From the NCBI GenBank assembly GCA_002359895.1, contig DEOB01000008.1:147928-211927 (forward strand): a stretch of DNA of 64,000 nt. Reading direction: 5' to 3'. The notes below the pieces were generated by a model. That model ran no database searches. It was not told where the DNA came from and saw only the letters and a list, made by a program, of their open reading frames with translations. Source of the DNA: Stenotrophomonas sp. UBA2629 (lineage in GTDB: Bacteria > Pseudomonadota > Gammaproteobacteria > Xanthomonadales > Xanthomonadaceae). Made by a program: the position numbers and the translations under genes. Numbering within the stretch: the first letter of the stretch is position 1; every line of letters begins with the position of its first letter. Of the stretch, positions 24,900 through 34,548 are shown one piece after another.

Positions 24900-27800
24900 A
24901 TGACGCAACAAAAAGGTGGTTGGATCAACAACGTTTCTCTGCTGGGCAAGATGCTGGCAGCCTTCGGTCTGGTGTTTCTGTGCTTCCTGGCGACCAGCGG
25001 GGTCAGCTACCGGACATCCGGGCAGGACGACGTGGCCCGTCGTCATGAAACCCAAAAGATCGAAGTGATCCGCCAGGTGGAAGAGGCCATCAAGGCGGTG
25101 CGTCTGCAGCAGATTGCCGTGCGTAATCACCTGCTGAGCAACGGTGGGCAGCAGCAGGAGCTGACGGTGCTGCGCACTCAGCGTGAGCGCCGTGATGCGG
25201 CCCTGCAGGCGGCCATCGCTGCTGGTGACAAGGCGCAGGTGGAGCGCCTGCAGCGTGCACAGAGTCAGGCCACCGCCTGGGACGCGGAGCTGGCCGACGC
25301 GCTGCGCGCTGTAAACAGCAGCCAAGGGCTGGAAGGTTCTGCGCAGCGCCTGGACAGAATAAGAAATTCCGCCGACGGCAATGCCTTGGCGGACGCGCTG
25401 GATGGCATCTACGAATCCGAGCTGGCGATGCTGCTGGAAGAGCGCAGCCGCATGAGCGAATGGATCGGCCGCGCGCATGTCATTTCGCTGGTGCTGTTGG
25501 TGGCGGGTTTCCTGATCATCATCGGCACGTTGTGGCTGCTGTCGCGGTACGTGGTGCGGCCGATCAATCGCCTCACCGAAAAGATGACGCGACTGTCCAA
25601 TGGCGATCTGGACGTGGAGATCAACGGCCTGCGGCGCGGTGACGAAATTGGCGCGATTGCCCGCGCGCTGGAGGTGTTCCGCAGCAACTCGTTGGCCTCG
25701 CGCGATGCCAACTGGGTCAAGCTCAGTGTCGGTGAGGTAAGCGGAAGCCTGCAGGCGATGCAGACCCCGGACGACTACGGGCAGGCGCTGGTGTCGCAGA
25801 TCGCGCCGCGCATCGACGCGCCGATCGGCGTGTTCTTCATCTGGGACGAGCAGGAAAAGGAGCTGCGCCTGCAGGGCAGTTATGGCTTCCAGCGGCGCAA
25901 GCATCTGGGCCTGCGTTACGGATTGGGCGATGGCCTGATCGGCCAGGCCGCGCTGGAGCGCAAGCGCATCAGCGTGCAGCAGGTGCCGGACCAGTTCTTT
26001 GGTGTGCACTCGGCCTTGGGCGAAGCGCAGCCGCATACGCTGGTCGCGGTGCCGTTGCTGTTGAAGGACCGCCTGCTGGGGGTGCTGGAGTTCGGTACGT
26101 TCGGCCAGTTCACCGCCACCCAGGAAGCCTTCATCGACAGCGTGCTGGCGCCCGCCGCACTGGGTTTGGACAACATCCGCCGTGCCGATGAAACCCAGCT
26201 GCTGCTCGACCATACCCGTGCCCAGGCCGAGGAGCTGCAGCGTTCGCAGGTAGCCCTGCAGGCGCAGGAAGAAGAACTGCGCGCCACCAACGAGGAGCTG
26301 CAGGGCAAGACCGTGGAACTGGAAGAACATGCCCAGCGACTGTCCGCCTCGGAGGAAGAACTGCGCGTGCAGGCCGAAGAACTGCAGGCCTCCAACGAAG
26401 AGCTGCGGCAGAAAACCGAGGTGCTCAACGAGCAGAAGGACGTGCTGCAGGTGCTGCAGCGTGAGACCGAATTCAAGGCACAGGAACTGGCGCGTGCCAG
26501 CCAGTACAAGACCGACTTCCTGGCCAACATGTCGCATGAGCTGCGCACGCCGCTCAACAGCCTGCTGATCCTGTCCAAAGAGCTGGCCGACAACGAAAGC
26601 GGGCATCTGGACAGCGAGGAAGTGGAAGCTGCTGCAGTCATTCACGATTCCGGCTCCAACCTGCTGCGCCTGATCAACGACATCCTTGATCTGTCCAAGA
26701 TCGAGGCCGGCAAGATGGACGTGCACCGCGAAGAAGTGCGGGTGGAAACCCTCACCCGCGAGGTCACCCGTCACTTCCGCCACATGGCGATGGAAAACCG
26801 CTTGGAGTTCACCATTGACGTGGACCCGGCAGTGCCGGAGTCATTGGTCACCGACCGCTCCAAGCTGCAGCAGGTGCTCAACAACCTGCTGGGCAATGCA
26901 TTCAAATTCACCCGAGAAGGCAAGGTGACGTTGCACCTGGCGATGGCCGATGCCGCGTTGCTTACCCGCGTGGGCGCGGCCGCCGATGCACGGCATCTTG
27001 CGTTGTCGGTGCGCGATACCGGCATCGGCATTCCCGAAGAGCGCCTGGAGTCCATCTTCGAGGCGTTCGAGCAGGTGGATTCGAGCACCAGCCGTCATTA
27101 CGGCGGCAGTGGTCTGGGCCTGGCCATCGCGCGCCGCCTGGCGCAGTTGCTGGGTGGCCATCTGGTGGTGGACAGCGAGCAGGGCAAGGGCAGCTGCTTC
27201 GCGCTGGTGTTGCCGCTGTGGTCGGCAGCGGTCAGCGCGTTGCCGACAGCGGCTGTGGCCGAGCACAAGCCGGTCCTGCTGACGACATCGGCACGCACCG
27301 CCACCGCGCCACTGATTGATTGGATTCCCGATGACCGCCATGCCATCACCGCCGGCGAATCCATCATCCTCACCATCGAGGATGACCCTGCATTCGCGCG
27401 CATTCTGGTGGACCTGATACGTCGCAAGGGCCACCGCGCGTTGGCCGCTGCCGATGGCGAAAGTGGTTTGGAACTGGCGCGGCGTTACCGCCCCACCGGC
27501 ATTCTGCTGGACGTGATGCTGCCCGGCATGGATGGCTGGTCGGTGCTGCAGCACCTCAAACATGATCCGGTGACGGCGGCGATCCCGGTGCACTTCATCT
27601 CGGCGGTGGACGAGGCTGCCAAGGGCGTGGCCCTGGGCGCGGTGGGCTACCTCACCAAGCCGGTGGATCGGCAGGCGCTGATCACCGCGTTCGATCACCT
27701 GTTGGAAGTGGCCGGCAAAATCGTACGCAAGCTGTTGCTGGTCGATGACGACGATGATTCGCGTCTGGCGTTGACGCGCCTGCTGCAGGCCGACAACGTG

Positions 27801-28502
27801 GAGATTGACCAGGTGGCTTCGGGCGAGGAAGCACTGGAGCGCATCGCTACCCACAGTTATGACTGCATCGTGTTGGATCTGAACCTGGGCGGCATTTCCG
27901 GGGTGGAATTCCTGGAGCGTGCGGCAACGCTGGTGGCAGTGCCGCCGGTGGTGATCTATTCCGGCCAGGATCTGAGCCGCGAAGAAAGCCTCAAGCTGCG
28001 CCAGTACACCGACAGCATCGTCATCAAAGGCCAGCGCTCGCCGGAGCGGCTGCTCGACGAGGTGAGCCTGTTCCTGCACAGCATCGGCTCGCGCGGTGGC
28101 AATGCACCGGCATCGGACGACCAGCACCTGGCCGGGCGTCAGGTGTTGCTGGTCGATGACGACATGCGCAACCTGTTTGCGTTGTCCAAATCGCTGCGCG
28201 CACGCGGCGTCACCGTGCACATGGCGCAGGACGGCTACAAGGCGCTGCAGCAGTTGGAGGAGAACCCGGGCATCGAGTTGATCCTGATGGACATCATGAT
28301 GCCGGGCATGGACGGCTACGAGACCACCCGCGAGATCCGCAAGCGCGCCGAATGGAGCAACCTGCCCATCATCGCGGTCACCGCCAAGGCCATGCACGGT
28401 GACCGCGACAAATGCCTGGATGCCGGTGCCAACGACTACCTGACCAAGCCGGTGGACCTGGACAAACTTCTGTCGATGATGCGTGTATGGCTGCAGAAAT
28501 AG
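24900..28502 (+). CDS. Hybrid sensor histidine kinase with HAMP, GAF and three receiver domains
   Basis: A 1,200-residue membrane kinase. TM1 is at about 18-37 and TM2 at 192-215, with a helical periplasmic domain between them. HAMP (about 215-270), a GAF domain (about 285-430) and a long coiled coil of EELRATNEEL-type heptads (435-530) follow. The HisKA box MSHELRTPLN has the phosphoacceptor His546; HATPase motifs DTGIGIPEER and GGSGLGLAI are intact. Three receivers come next with acceptor Asp871 (LLDVMLPGMDGW), Asp993 (VLDLNLGG) and Asp1131 (LMDIMMPGMDGY). This layout is known in kinases that integrate several signals in biofilm or motility control. It heads a four-gene unit with cheR, cheB and a GGDEF regulator. 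Confidence 0.95.
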   Translation: MTQQKGGWINNVSLLGKMLAAFGLVFLCFLATSGVSYRTSGQDDVARRHETQKIEVIRQVEEAIKAVRLQQIAVRNHLLSNGGQQQELTVLRTQRERRDAALQAAIAAGDKAQVERLQRAQSQATAWDAELADALRAVNSSQGLEGSAQRLDRIRNSADGNALADALDGIYESELAMLLEERSRMSEWIGRAHVISLVLLVAGFLIIIGTLWLLSRYVVRPINRLTEKMTRLSNGDLDVEINGLRRGDEIGAIARALEVFRSNSLASRDANWVKLSVGEVSGSLQAMQTPDDYGQALVSQIAPRIDAPIGVFFIWDEQEKELRLQGSYGFQRRKHLGLRYGLGDGLIGQAALERKRISVQQVPDQFFGVHSALGEAQPHTLVAVPLLLKDRLLGVLEFGTFGQFTATQEAFIDSVLAPAALGLDNIRRADETQLLLDHTRAQAEELQRSQVALQAQEEELRATNEELQGKTVELEEHAQRLSASEEELRVQAEELQASNEELRQKTEVLNEQKDVLQVLQRETEFKAQELARASQYKTDFLANMSHELRTPLNSLLILSKELADNESGHLDSEEVEAAAVIHDSGSNLLRLINDILDLSKIEAGKMDVHREEVRVETLTREVTRHFRHMAMENRLEFTIDVDPAVPESLVTDRSKLQQVLNNLLGNAFKFTREGKVTLHLAMADAALLTRVGAAADARHLALSVRDTGIGIPEERLESIFEAFEQVDSSTSRHYGGSGLGLAIARRLAQLLGGHLVVDSEQGKGSCFALVLPLWSAAVSALPTAAVAEHKPVLLTTSARTATAPLIDWIPDDRHAITAGESIILTIEDDPAFARILVDLIRRKGHRALAAADGESGLELARRYRPTGILLDVMLPGMDGWSVLQHLKHDPVTAAIPVHFISAVDEAAKGVALGAVGYLTKPVDRQALITAFDHLLEVAGKIVRKLLLVDDDDDSRLALTRLLQADNVEIDQVASGEEALERIATHSYDCIVLDLNLGGISGVEFLERAATLVAVPPVVIYSGQDLSREESLKLRQYTDSIVIKGQRSPERLLDEVSLFLHSIGSRGGNAPASDDQHLAGRQVLLVDDDMRNLFALSKSLRARGVTVHMAQDGYKALQQLEENPGIELILMDIMMPGMDGYETTREIRKRAEWSNLPIIAVTAKAMHGDRDKCLDAGANDYLTKPVDLDKLLSMMRVWLQK

Positions 28503-29353
28503 GCCGCGCGGCGCCGGCAACGCGCCGCGACGAGATAGACGACATTGAAGTGGATGGCTTCATCCAGGCGATGACGCGGCGCCACGGCTATGACTTCAGC
28601 GGCTACGCGCCCGCCTCGCTCAAGCGGCGGGTGCAGGCGCTGGTGCAGACGCTGGAGATCGAGCATGTCGGCGAACTGACCGCGCGCGTGCTGCGTGACG
28701 ATGCGATGGTGCCGCAGGTGATCGCCAAGTTGTCGGTGCCGGTGTCGGAGATGTTCCGCAACCCGGCCGTGTTCCGCAAACTGCGCGATGAAGTGTTCCC
28801 GCTGCTGGCGTCCTACCCGCAGATCAACATCTGGCAGGCGGGCTGCGCGCATGGCCAGGAGGTCTATTCGCTGGCCATCCTGCTGAAGGAAGCGGGCCTG
28901 TATGACCGTTGCCAGATCTACGCCACCGACTTCAGTGATGAAGCCTTGGCGCGTGCGCAGGAAGGCATCTTCCCGATCCGCGACGCGCGGCTGTATTCGG
29001 AGAATTATCTGGCCGCCGGTGGCCGGCACACGTTGTCGGACTACTACCACGCACGCTACGACTTCATGAAGTTGGACGAGCGTTTGAAAGAACGCGTGAC
29101 CTTTGCCAACCACAACCTGGTCTGTGATGGCGTGTTCTGCGAGGCGCAGCTGATTCTGTGCCGCAACGTGCTGATCTATTTCTCCGACACGTTGCAGGAC
29201 CGTGTGCTGGGGCTGTTCCGCAACAGCCTGAGCCGTGGCGGCATCCTGTGCCTGGGTAACCGCGAATCGATCCGTTTTGCGCCCAGTGCGCGCGATTTCG
29301 TGGCGCTGGATGCCGAGCTGCGGCTTTATCGCAATGCCGGGGCCAGCCCGTGA
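28487..29353 (+). CDS. CheR-type protein-glutamate methyltransferase
   Basis: A 288-residue protein of the CheR fold: an N-terminal helical part (GYDFSGYAPASLKRRVQ), the EMFRNPAVFRKL segment, the AdoMet-binding NIWQAGCAHGQEVYSLAI and ATDFSDEALARA, and the late LILCRNVLIYF. The ATG at 28487 overlaps the kinase gene by 16 bases. CheR proteins methylate glutamates on chemoreceptors; in kinase-linked operons like this one the target may be the kinase coiled coil or an unlinked receptor. No TPR is attached. Confidence 0.94.
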   Translation: MAAEIGRAAPATRRDEIDDIEVDGFIQAMTRRHGYDFSGYAPASLKRRVQALVQTLEIEHVGELTARVLRDDAMVPQVIAKLSVPVSEMFRNPAVFRKLRDEVFPLLASYPQINIWQAGCAHGQEVYSLAILLKEAGLYDRCQIYATDFSDEALARAQEGIFPIRDARLYSENYLAAGGRHTLSDYYHARYDFMKLDERLKERVTFANHNLVCDGVFCEAQLILCRNVLIYFSDTLQDRVLGLFRNSLSRGGILCLGNRESIRFAPSARDFVALDAELRLYRNAGASP

Positions 29354-29931
29354 TGGCGGCAACGGCGGCCACCCCGCAGATCGTGGTGGTGGGGTGTTCG
29401 GCGGGTGGCCTGTCGGCCCTGCATATGCTGCTGGGTGGGCTCTCCGGGCCCTTGTCCGTGCCGATGGTGGTGGTCTGCCACAGTGGCTCGGAAGACATGC
29501 GCCTGTTCTGCGAACTGCTGGAGAGTCGCAGCGGGCTGCGAGTGCAGGAAGCCGAAGAACGGCAGCTGCCCGCACCCGGCCACATTTACGTTGCACCGTC
29601 CGGCTATCACCTGCTGCTGGAACGCGATGGCCGTTTTGCGTTGAGCGTGGATCCGCGCGTTGCGTTCTCGCGGCCATCGATTGATGTGCTGTTTGAATCG
29701 GCGGCCGAGGTGTGGCACGAAGGCGTGCTGGCGGTGCTGCTGACCGGCGCCAATGCCGACGGTGCCGAAGGTTGCCTGAAAATACGCCGCGCCGGCGGCA
29801 CCGTGGTGATACAGGACCCGGACACCGCACAGGTGCCGATGATGCCGGCCGCCGCGCTGGAATTGGCCGGCGCCGACCATTGCCTGCCGTTGCCGAAAAT
29901 TTCTCCTTTGTTGGAATCCTTATGCCCGTGA
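29353..29931 (+). CDS. CheB-type methylesterase domain without receiver
   Basis: A 192-residue protein with the catalytic site GCSAGG (Ser16), the histidine in VVCHSGS and the aspartate in LLTGANADGAEG. It is only the esterase domain; the N-terminal receiver that gates CheB in chemotaxis is absent, so it should be constitutively open or gated by a partner, possibly the receivers of the kinase. ATG 29353 overlaps the cheR stop by one base; a GTG one codon before is the alternative. Its last ten bases overlap the next gene. Confidence 0.92.
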   Translation: MAATAATPQIVVVGCSAGGLSALHMLLGGLSGPLSVPMVVVCHSGSEDMRLFCELLESRSGLRVQEAEERQLPAPGHIYVAPSGYHLLLERDGRFALSVDPRVAFSRPSIDVLFESAAEVWHEGVLAVLLTGANADGAEGCLKIRRAGGTVVIQDPDTAQVPMMPAAALELAGADHCLPLPKISPLLESLCP

Positions 29932-30920
29932 GCACGCAGGCTGCAACGCAGCGCCCCAAGATCCTGGCCGTGGATGACAACCCGGCCAACCTGTTGGTGA
30001 TCCGCCGGGTGCTGGCCAAACTCGATGTCGAAGTGGTTGAGGCCTCGTCCGGCAACGACGCACTCAAGGCCACCTTGGACGACGAGTTCGCGCTGGTGTT
30101 GCTGGATGTCTACATGCCCGACATCAACGGGTTTGAAGTGGCCGAGATCCTCTCGCAGGAGGAGAGCACACGGCAGACGCCGATCATCTTCGTCACCGCC
30201 ACCTATGCCGATGATGTGCATCGACTGAAGGGCTATGGCTTTGGCGCGGTCGATTACATGGCCAAGCCACTGGAAGCGACCATTCTGTTGTCCAAGGTGC
30301 AGGTGTTCCTGGAGCTGTACCGCCACCGCGTCGCATTGCGGGCCGCGTTGGGTGAGCTGTCCGAGCGCAACCGGCAACTGGAAGTGGAAGTGGAGCAGCG
30401 CAAGCAGATGGAGCAGGAGATGCGCCACCTGGCCATGCACGACATGCTTACCGGCCTGCCCAACCGCGTGCTGTTCATGGACCGCCTGGAGAGCGCGCAC
30501 CAGCGTGCGCTGCGACACGGCGGCATGTTCGCGCTGGTGTATGTGGACGTGGACCGCTTCAAGGACGTCAATGACACCTGGGGCCACGCCGCAGGCGATG
30601 CCATGCTGGTTGAACTGGCTGCACGGCTGCGCAGCACCCTGCGCGACAACGACACCGTCGCGCGGTTGGGTGGCGACGAATTTGCTCTGGTTCTGGAAGA
30701 GCTGGAAGACGAGCAGGGGGCGCAGCGGCTGCTGGAGCGCGTATGCGCGGCGTTGTCGCCGCCGATGCAGCATCAGCGCGATGGCGACGAGATCAGTCTG
30801 GCCATCCGTGCGAGTGTTGGCCTGGCAATCTACCCGGCCGATGGCGCGGAGGTCGGCGCGTTGCTGCATGCCGCCGACCAGGCGATGTACCGGAGCAAGC
30901 GCGGCCGCGACGCGGCGTAA
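29922..30920 (+). CDS. Response regulator with diguanylate cyclase output
   Basis: A 332-residue protein: receiver domain (1-125, acidic pair Asp18-Asp19, acceptor Asp62 in LLDVYMPD, Lys115) and a GGDEF domain (about 165-330). The active site GGDEF is intact (250-254) and an RxxD inhibitory site, RDND at 241-244, lies five residues before it, so product inhibition by c-di-GMP is expected. The ATG overlaps the end of cheB by ten bases. The product is the likely output of the upstream hybrid kinase, turning a membrane or GAF signal into c-di-GMP. Confidence 0.95.
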   Translation: MPVSTQAATQRPKILAVDDNPANLLVIRRVLAKLDVEVVEASSGNDALKATLDDEFALVLLDVYMPDINGFEVAEILSQEESTRQTPIIFVTATYADDVHRLKGYGFGAVDYMAKPLEATILLSKVQVFLELYRHRVALRAALGELSERNRQLEVEVEQRKQMEQEMRHLAMHDMLTGLPNRVLFMDRLESAHQRALRHGGMFALVYVDVDRFKDVNDTWGHAAGDAMLVELAARLRSTLRDNDTVARLGGDEFALVLEELEDEQGAQRLLERVCAALSPPMQHQRDGDEISLAIRASVGLAIYPADGAEVGALLHAADQAMYRSKRGRDAA

Positions 30921-30924
30921 TCGT

Positions 30925-30955
30925 GCGCAGGTGGGGTTGAAACCCTGCCTGCGCT
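30925..30955. terminator. Terminator-like hairpin between convergent genes
   Basis: GCGCAGG (30925-30931) pairs with CCTGCGC (30948-30954), with an inner GGGT/ACCC stem, followed by TTTA. It sits between the GGDEF gene and the end of the minus-strand membrane-protein gene and could serve both. Confidence 0.55.
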
Positions 30956-30971
30956 TTACCCGAGCCTGTGA

Positions 30972-31877
30972 TCAGGCCTCAAACACGTGGCCTGGCTGCT
31001 TGGGTGCCGGCGGCGTACCGGCGGCTGCCGGTGCCAGCATCTGCTTCCATGCGGCATACACCGCGCCGCCAAACACCGGCATCAACACCGCCATCAGCAG
31101 CAACTGTGCGATGGCCATTGCCGCCGCCTGGCCGGCAATCAGGCCCACGATAAGGGCCACGATCATCACCGCGAAGTAGATGGCGAAGATGGCGATGAAC
31201 GCCAGCACGAAGAACACCAGCATCGCCGGCAGGTTGTGGATGCTGGCCCGCAGGCTCTGACGCAGTGCCTGCACACCGGTCGCGTTGTCGAACATCACCT
31301 GCGGGGGCATCACGAACAGCGCCAGCGTGACCGCGGCGAAAGTGCCGAACATCAGCATCAGCCACAACAGGATGCGACCGGCCGGCAGGGTTGCCACCAG
31401 CGGCTCGATCAGCGCCGGGTCCGGCTGCGCGCCGGACTGGCTGATCTCGTTGATCTTGGACATCACTTCCGACAGCTGCTGGAAGCCGGCCGGGCCACCC
31501 ACCAGCACAAACAGCAGCGCGCCCAACACCAGCGCGGCCACCATCTGCGGCAGCAGCGCGACCAGCAGGTGCGGTGCGCGGCCTTCCTGCACGCCTTGCA
31601 GCAGATGCGCCGGACGTGCGCTGCGGCCCTGGTCGACTTCGCGGATCGCCCACAACATGCCGCCCATGAACAACGGGCCGGCCAGGATCAGCAGAAACTG
31701 CAGGGCCAGGCCCAGCGATGCCGGGGCCAGCATTGCCAGCGACAGCACCAGCGAGGTGCCCAGGCCCCACAACACGCCCAACGAACCCAGCGCCAGCGGC
31801 GCCCGCTTGAGCAGGCCAAAGCCGGTCAGCAACCATTCCGCGCCGGCAGACGCCGGCACCTTGTGAATCTCGCTCAT
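30972..31877 (-). CDS. BPSS1780-like integral membrane protein
   Basis: A 301-residue protein with about six hydrophobic segments, starting MSEIHKVPASAGAEWLLTGFGLLKRAPL. This N-terminal pattern (KVPAxxGxxWL.xGfxLfxRxP) is that of the BPSS1780 family of unknown function. A soluble loop (SEVMSKINEISQSGAQPDPALIEPL) interrupts the membrane region. It lies 93 bases after the amidotransferase gene on the same strand and may share its message. Confidence 0.8.
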   Translation of the reverse strand: MSEIHKVPASAGAEWLLTGFGLLKRAPLALGSLGVLWGLGTSLVLSLAMLAPASLGLALQFLLILAGPLFMGGMLWAIREVDQGRSARPAHLLQGVQEGRAPHLLVALLPQMVAALVLGALLFVLVGGPAGFQQLSEVMSKINEISQSGAQPDPALIEPLVATLPAGRILLWLMLMFGTFAAVTLALFVMPPQVMFDNATGVQALRQSLRASIHNLPAMLVFFVLAFIAIFAIYFAVMIVALIVGLIAGQAAAMAIAQLLLMAVLMPVFGGAVYAAWKQMLAPAAAGTPPAPKQPGHVFEA

Positions 31878-31970
31878 TGCAGTTCCGAAACAGGGGGGAG
31901 CGCCGGCAACGGTGCAGACGCCCGCCGATTATCGCCTGAAACCTCTGCTGAGGCGTGAGCGCGGCAACCG

Positions 31971-32690
31971 CTAGCCCTTGCGGACATGCCGTACAAAGCG
32001 CCGCAGCAACTGCCGGGCCAGCGGTGCGGCGGTGACATCACGGGCAACGCTGCGGGCGCAGCCGCCGTGGCGAGCGATGCAGTCGGCGCGGGCGCGGACG
32101 TAGCCGCGCATGTGGTGGGTGGCAAATTCGGGGTGGAACTGCAGGCCCCAGGCCTGCTCGCCCCAGCGGAAGGCGTGGCAGTTGTCCTGCACCGAGCGCG
32201 CCAGCACGGTGGCGCCTTCGGGCGCGCGCAGCACGGTCTGCAGGTGTGTGGCATGGGCCGGGAAACGCAGCGGCAGGCCGGCAAACAAGGGGTCGGCGGC
32301 AGCCGGGGCTTCCAGCTCCAGCTCGATGGTGCCGGACTCGCGCCCGGCCGGGTTGTAATCCACTTCCCCGCCCAGCGCGTGCGCCAACAGCTGGTGGCCG
32401 TAGCAGATGCCCAGCAACGGCATGCCGTCGTGGGCGGCGTCGCGCAGCCAAGTGGCGCTGCGCTCGCTCCAGTCGGCGCGGTCGGTGACGAAGGCCGCTG
32501 AGCCCGTCACTATCGTGGCGGCAAACCCGCTGCGGTCGGGCAGTGCTTCACCGTGCTCGACATTGACCACCACCGTCTCGGCCTGTTCCAGCCCGGCGGC
32601 GACGCGGATCCAGTGCGGGAAGCGGCCATAGCGGCGCAGCGTCGGGAACGGTTGCCCGGTTTCAACAATCAAGAACGGCTGGGGCTTCAT
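31971..32690 (-). CDS. Class I glutamine amidotransferase (GMP synthase-like domain)
   Basis: A 239-residue stand-alone amidotransferase. The nucleophile elbow GICYGHQ has Cys96, and the catalytic His186 and Glu188 are in FHPE, so the triad is complete. Similar stand-alone enzymes include YfeJ-like and gamma-glutamyl hydrolase-type proteins; which amide is used is not readable. Its start overlaps the gspE-like stop by four bases (ATGA), an unexpected partner. No ammonia-accepting synthetase is nearby. Confidence 0.9.
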   Translation of the reverse strand: MKPQPFLIVETGQPFPTLRRYGRFPHWIRVAAGLEQAETVVVNVEHGEALPDRSGFAATIVTGSAAFVTDRADWSERSATWLRDAAHDGMPLLGICYGHQLLAHALGGEVDYNPAGRESGTIELELEAPAAADPLFAGLPLRFPAHATHLQTVLRAPEGATVLARSVQDNCHAFRWGEQAWGLQFHPEFATHHMRGYVRARADCIARHGGCARSVARDVTAAPLARQLLRRFVRHVRKG

Positions 32691-34507
32691 TCCGGGGGCG
32701 GCAGGACAGACAGGACTTCCTCGATTGTAGTCAGCCCTGCGGCCACCTTTTCAAGCCCGGTGCGGCGCAGGGTACGCAGGCCTTCGGAACGTGCGGCACG
32801 GCTGAAAGCGGCCAGATCCATGTCGCGGGTGACCAGTGCGCGCAGCCGCGAACCCAGTGGCAGCAACTCATACAGGCCAACGCGGCCCATGTAACCGGTG
32901 CGCCGGCACTCCAGGCAACCCACCGGTGCATATGCGGTGACGACATCAGGTAATGCGTCATGGGCATCACGCAGTGGCGCCCAATCGGCGTCGCTGAGCG
33001 TGTCCGGCGCCTTGCAGTGTGGGCACAGTGTGCGCACCAGGCGCTGCGCCAACACGCCGTTGACGGTGGAGGCGATGAGGTAATGCGGCACGCCCAGGTC
33101 GAGCAGGCGGGTGATGGCCGAGGGCGCGTCGTTGGTGTGCAGGGTGGACAGCACCAGGTGGCCGGTCAACGAGGCCTGCACCGCCATCTGGGCGGTTTCC
33201 AGATCGCGGATTTCGCCGATCATGATGATGTCCGGGTCCTGCCGCAGCAGGGTGCGCACGCCCGAAGCGAAGTCCAGGTCGATGTTGGTCTGCACCTGCA
33301 TCTGGTTGAACTCCGGGGCGATCATTTCGATCGGGTCTTCCACCGTGCACACGTTCACGTCCGGCGTGGCCAGCCGCTTGAGCGTGGAATACAGCGTGGT
33401 GGTTTTGCCCGAGCCGGTGGGGCCGGTGACCAGCACGATGCCGTGCGGGCGCGCGACCAGCTCATTCCAGCCGGCGGCTTCTTCCGGGCTGAAACCCAGC
33501 TGCTCGATGCTTTTGAACGCCGAATCCGGGTCGAAGATGCGCATCACGCACTTCTCGCCGAACGCGGTGGGCATGGTGGACAGGCGCATCTCCACCTCGC
33601 GGCCGCCCGGCGAGCGGGTCTTGATGCGGCCGTCCTGCGGACGACGACGCTCGGCCAGGTCCATGCGGCCCAGCACTTTGACCCGGCTGATCACCGCCGT
33701 CATCACCGACGGCGGCAGCTCGAACACCTTGTGCAGCACGCCGTCGATGCGGAAGCGGATGCGGCCCATGTCGCGGCGCGGCTCCATGTGGATGTCGCTG
33801 GCGCGTTGCTCGTAGGCGTATTGCAGCAGCCAGTCGACGATGCTGACGACGTGATGGTCGTCGGCGTTGACGTCGCCGGAGCTGCCCAGTTCCACCAGTT
33901 GCTCGAAGCTGGGCAGGCCGCTGCTGTTGCCGCCGTCACGGGCATCACCACGGGCGCCGCGCACCGAGCGGGTAACGCCGAAGAACTCCATCGAATAACG
34001 GTGCAGATCCAGCGGATTGACCAGCACGATGTCGATGCGGCGCCGGGTCAGGTGCTGCAGGTCCGGCAACCAGTCGCGGGCCATCGGCTCGCTGGTGGCC
34101 ACCAGCACGCGCTCGCTGTCCACTGCCAGTGGCAGGATACGGTGGCGTCGCGCATAGGCGTGGGAAACCACCGCCGTGGCGCCGGAGACATCCACGCGGG
34201 TGGGGTCGATGCGCAGGTAACGGGTGTGGGTGCGCTCGGCCAGCCATTCGGTCAGCCGCTCCAGCGCCAACTCACCGGAGGCCGGTGGCGCGGCGGCCAG
34301 TTTGAGATTGGCCAGCAGTACCAGCGGGTGCACCTCGCTGGCGTTGCGCGCGCCTTGAGCCGAAAAGCGGATGCGTTCCTGGTCATGCGTGGCCACCAGG
34401 CCATCGCCCAGCAGGGCCGAGGCAACGTTGGAAAACTGCAGCCGTCCCGGAGCGATGTTCACCGGAATCGGCGGTATCTGCGCGCCATGCGCGGCCTGTT
34501 TTTCCAC
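32687..34507 (-). CDS. GspE/PilB-family secretion or assembly ATPase
   Basis: A 606-residue ATPase with GTG start and AAGGAG six bases upstream. The N-terminal part (about 100-180) fits the GspE N-domain; then SDIHMEPRR, Walker A GPTGSGKTTT near residue 360, the Asp box TVEDPIE, Walker B DPDIIMIGEIRD, the His box TGHLVLSTLHTNDA and a tetracysteine zinc element (CPHC ... CLEC). All motifs are intact, so it should be active. No gspF, pilin or secretin gene accompanies it, so it is an orphan ATPase serving a type II secretion or type IV pilus apparatus encoded elsewhere, or a specialised one. It is divergent from glyQ. Confidence 0.9.
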   Translation of the reverse strand: MEKQAAHGAQIPPIPVNIAPGRLQFSNVASALLGDGLVATHDQERIRFSAQGARNASEVHPLVLLANLKLAAAPPASGELALERLTEWLAERTHTRYLRIDPTRVDVSGATAVVSHAYARRHRILPLAVDSERVLVATSEPMARDWLPDLQHLTRRRIDIVLVNPLDLHRYSMEFFGVTRSVRGARGDARDGGNSSGLPSFEQLVELGSSGDVNADDHHVVSIVDWLLQYAYEQRASDIHMEPRRDMGRIRFRIDGVLHKVFELPPSVMTAVISRVKVLGRMDLAERRRPQDGRIKTRSPGGREVEMRLSTMPTAFGEKCVMRIFDPDSAFKSIEQLGFSPEEAAGWNELVARPHGIVLVTGPTGSGKTTTLYSTLKRLATPDVNVCTVEDPIEMIAPEFNQMQVQTNIDLDFASGVRTLLRQDPDIIMIGEIRDLETAQMAVQASLTGHLVLSTLHTNDAPSAITRLLDLGVPHYLIASTVNGVLAQRLVRTLCPHCKAPDTLSDADWAPLRDAHDALPDVVTAYAPVGCLECRRTGYMGRVGLYELLPLGSRLRALVTRDMDLAAFSRAARSEGLRTLRRTGLEKVAAGLTTIEEVLSVLPPPE

Positions 34508-34548
34508 CCCAAACTCCTTGCTCGCACGGCCGCCGCGCGGTCGGTCGC

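Noticed and set aside
24495..26783. 762-codon minus-strand open frame opposite tatC and the hybrid kinase
   Set aside because: Typical antisense shadow of GC-rich coding DNA; His/Gln/Arg-rich with no domain, while the plus-strand genes have complete motifs.
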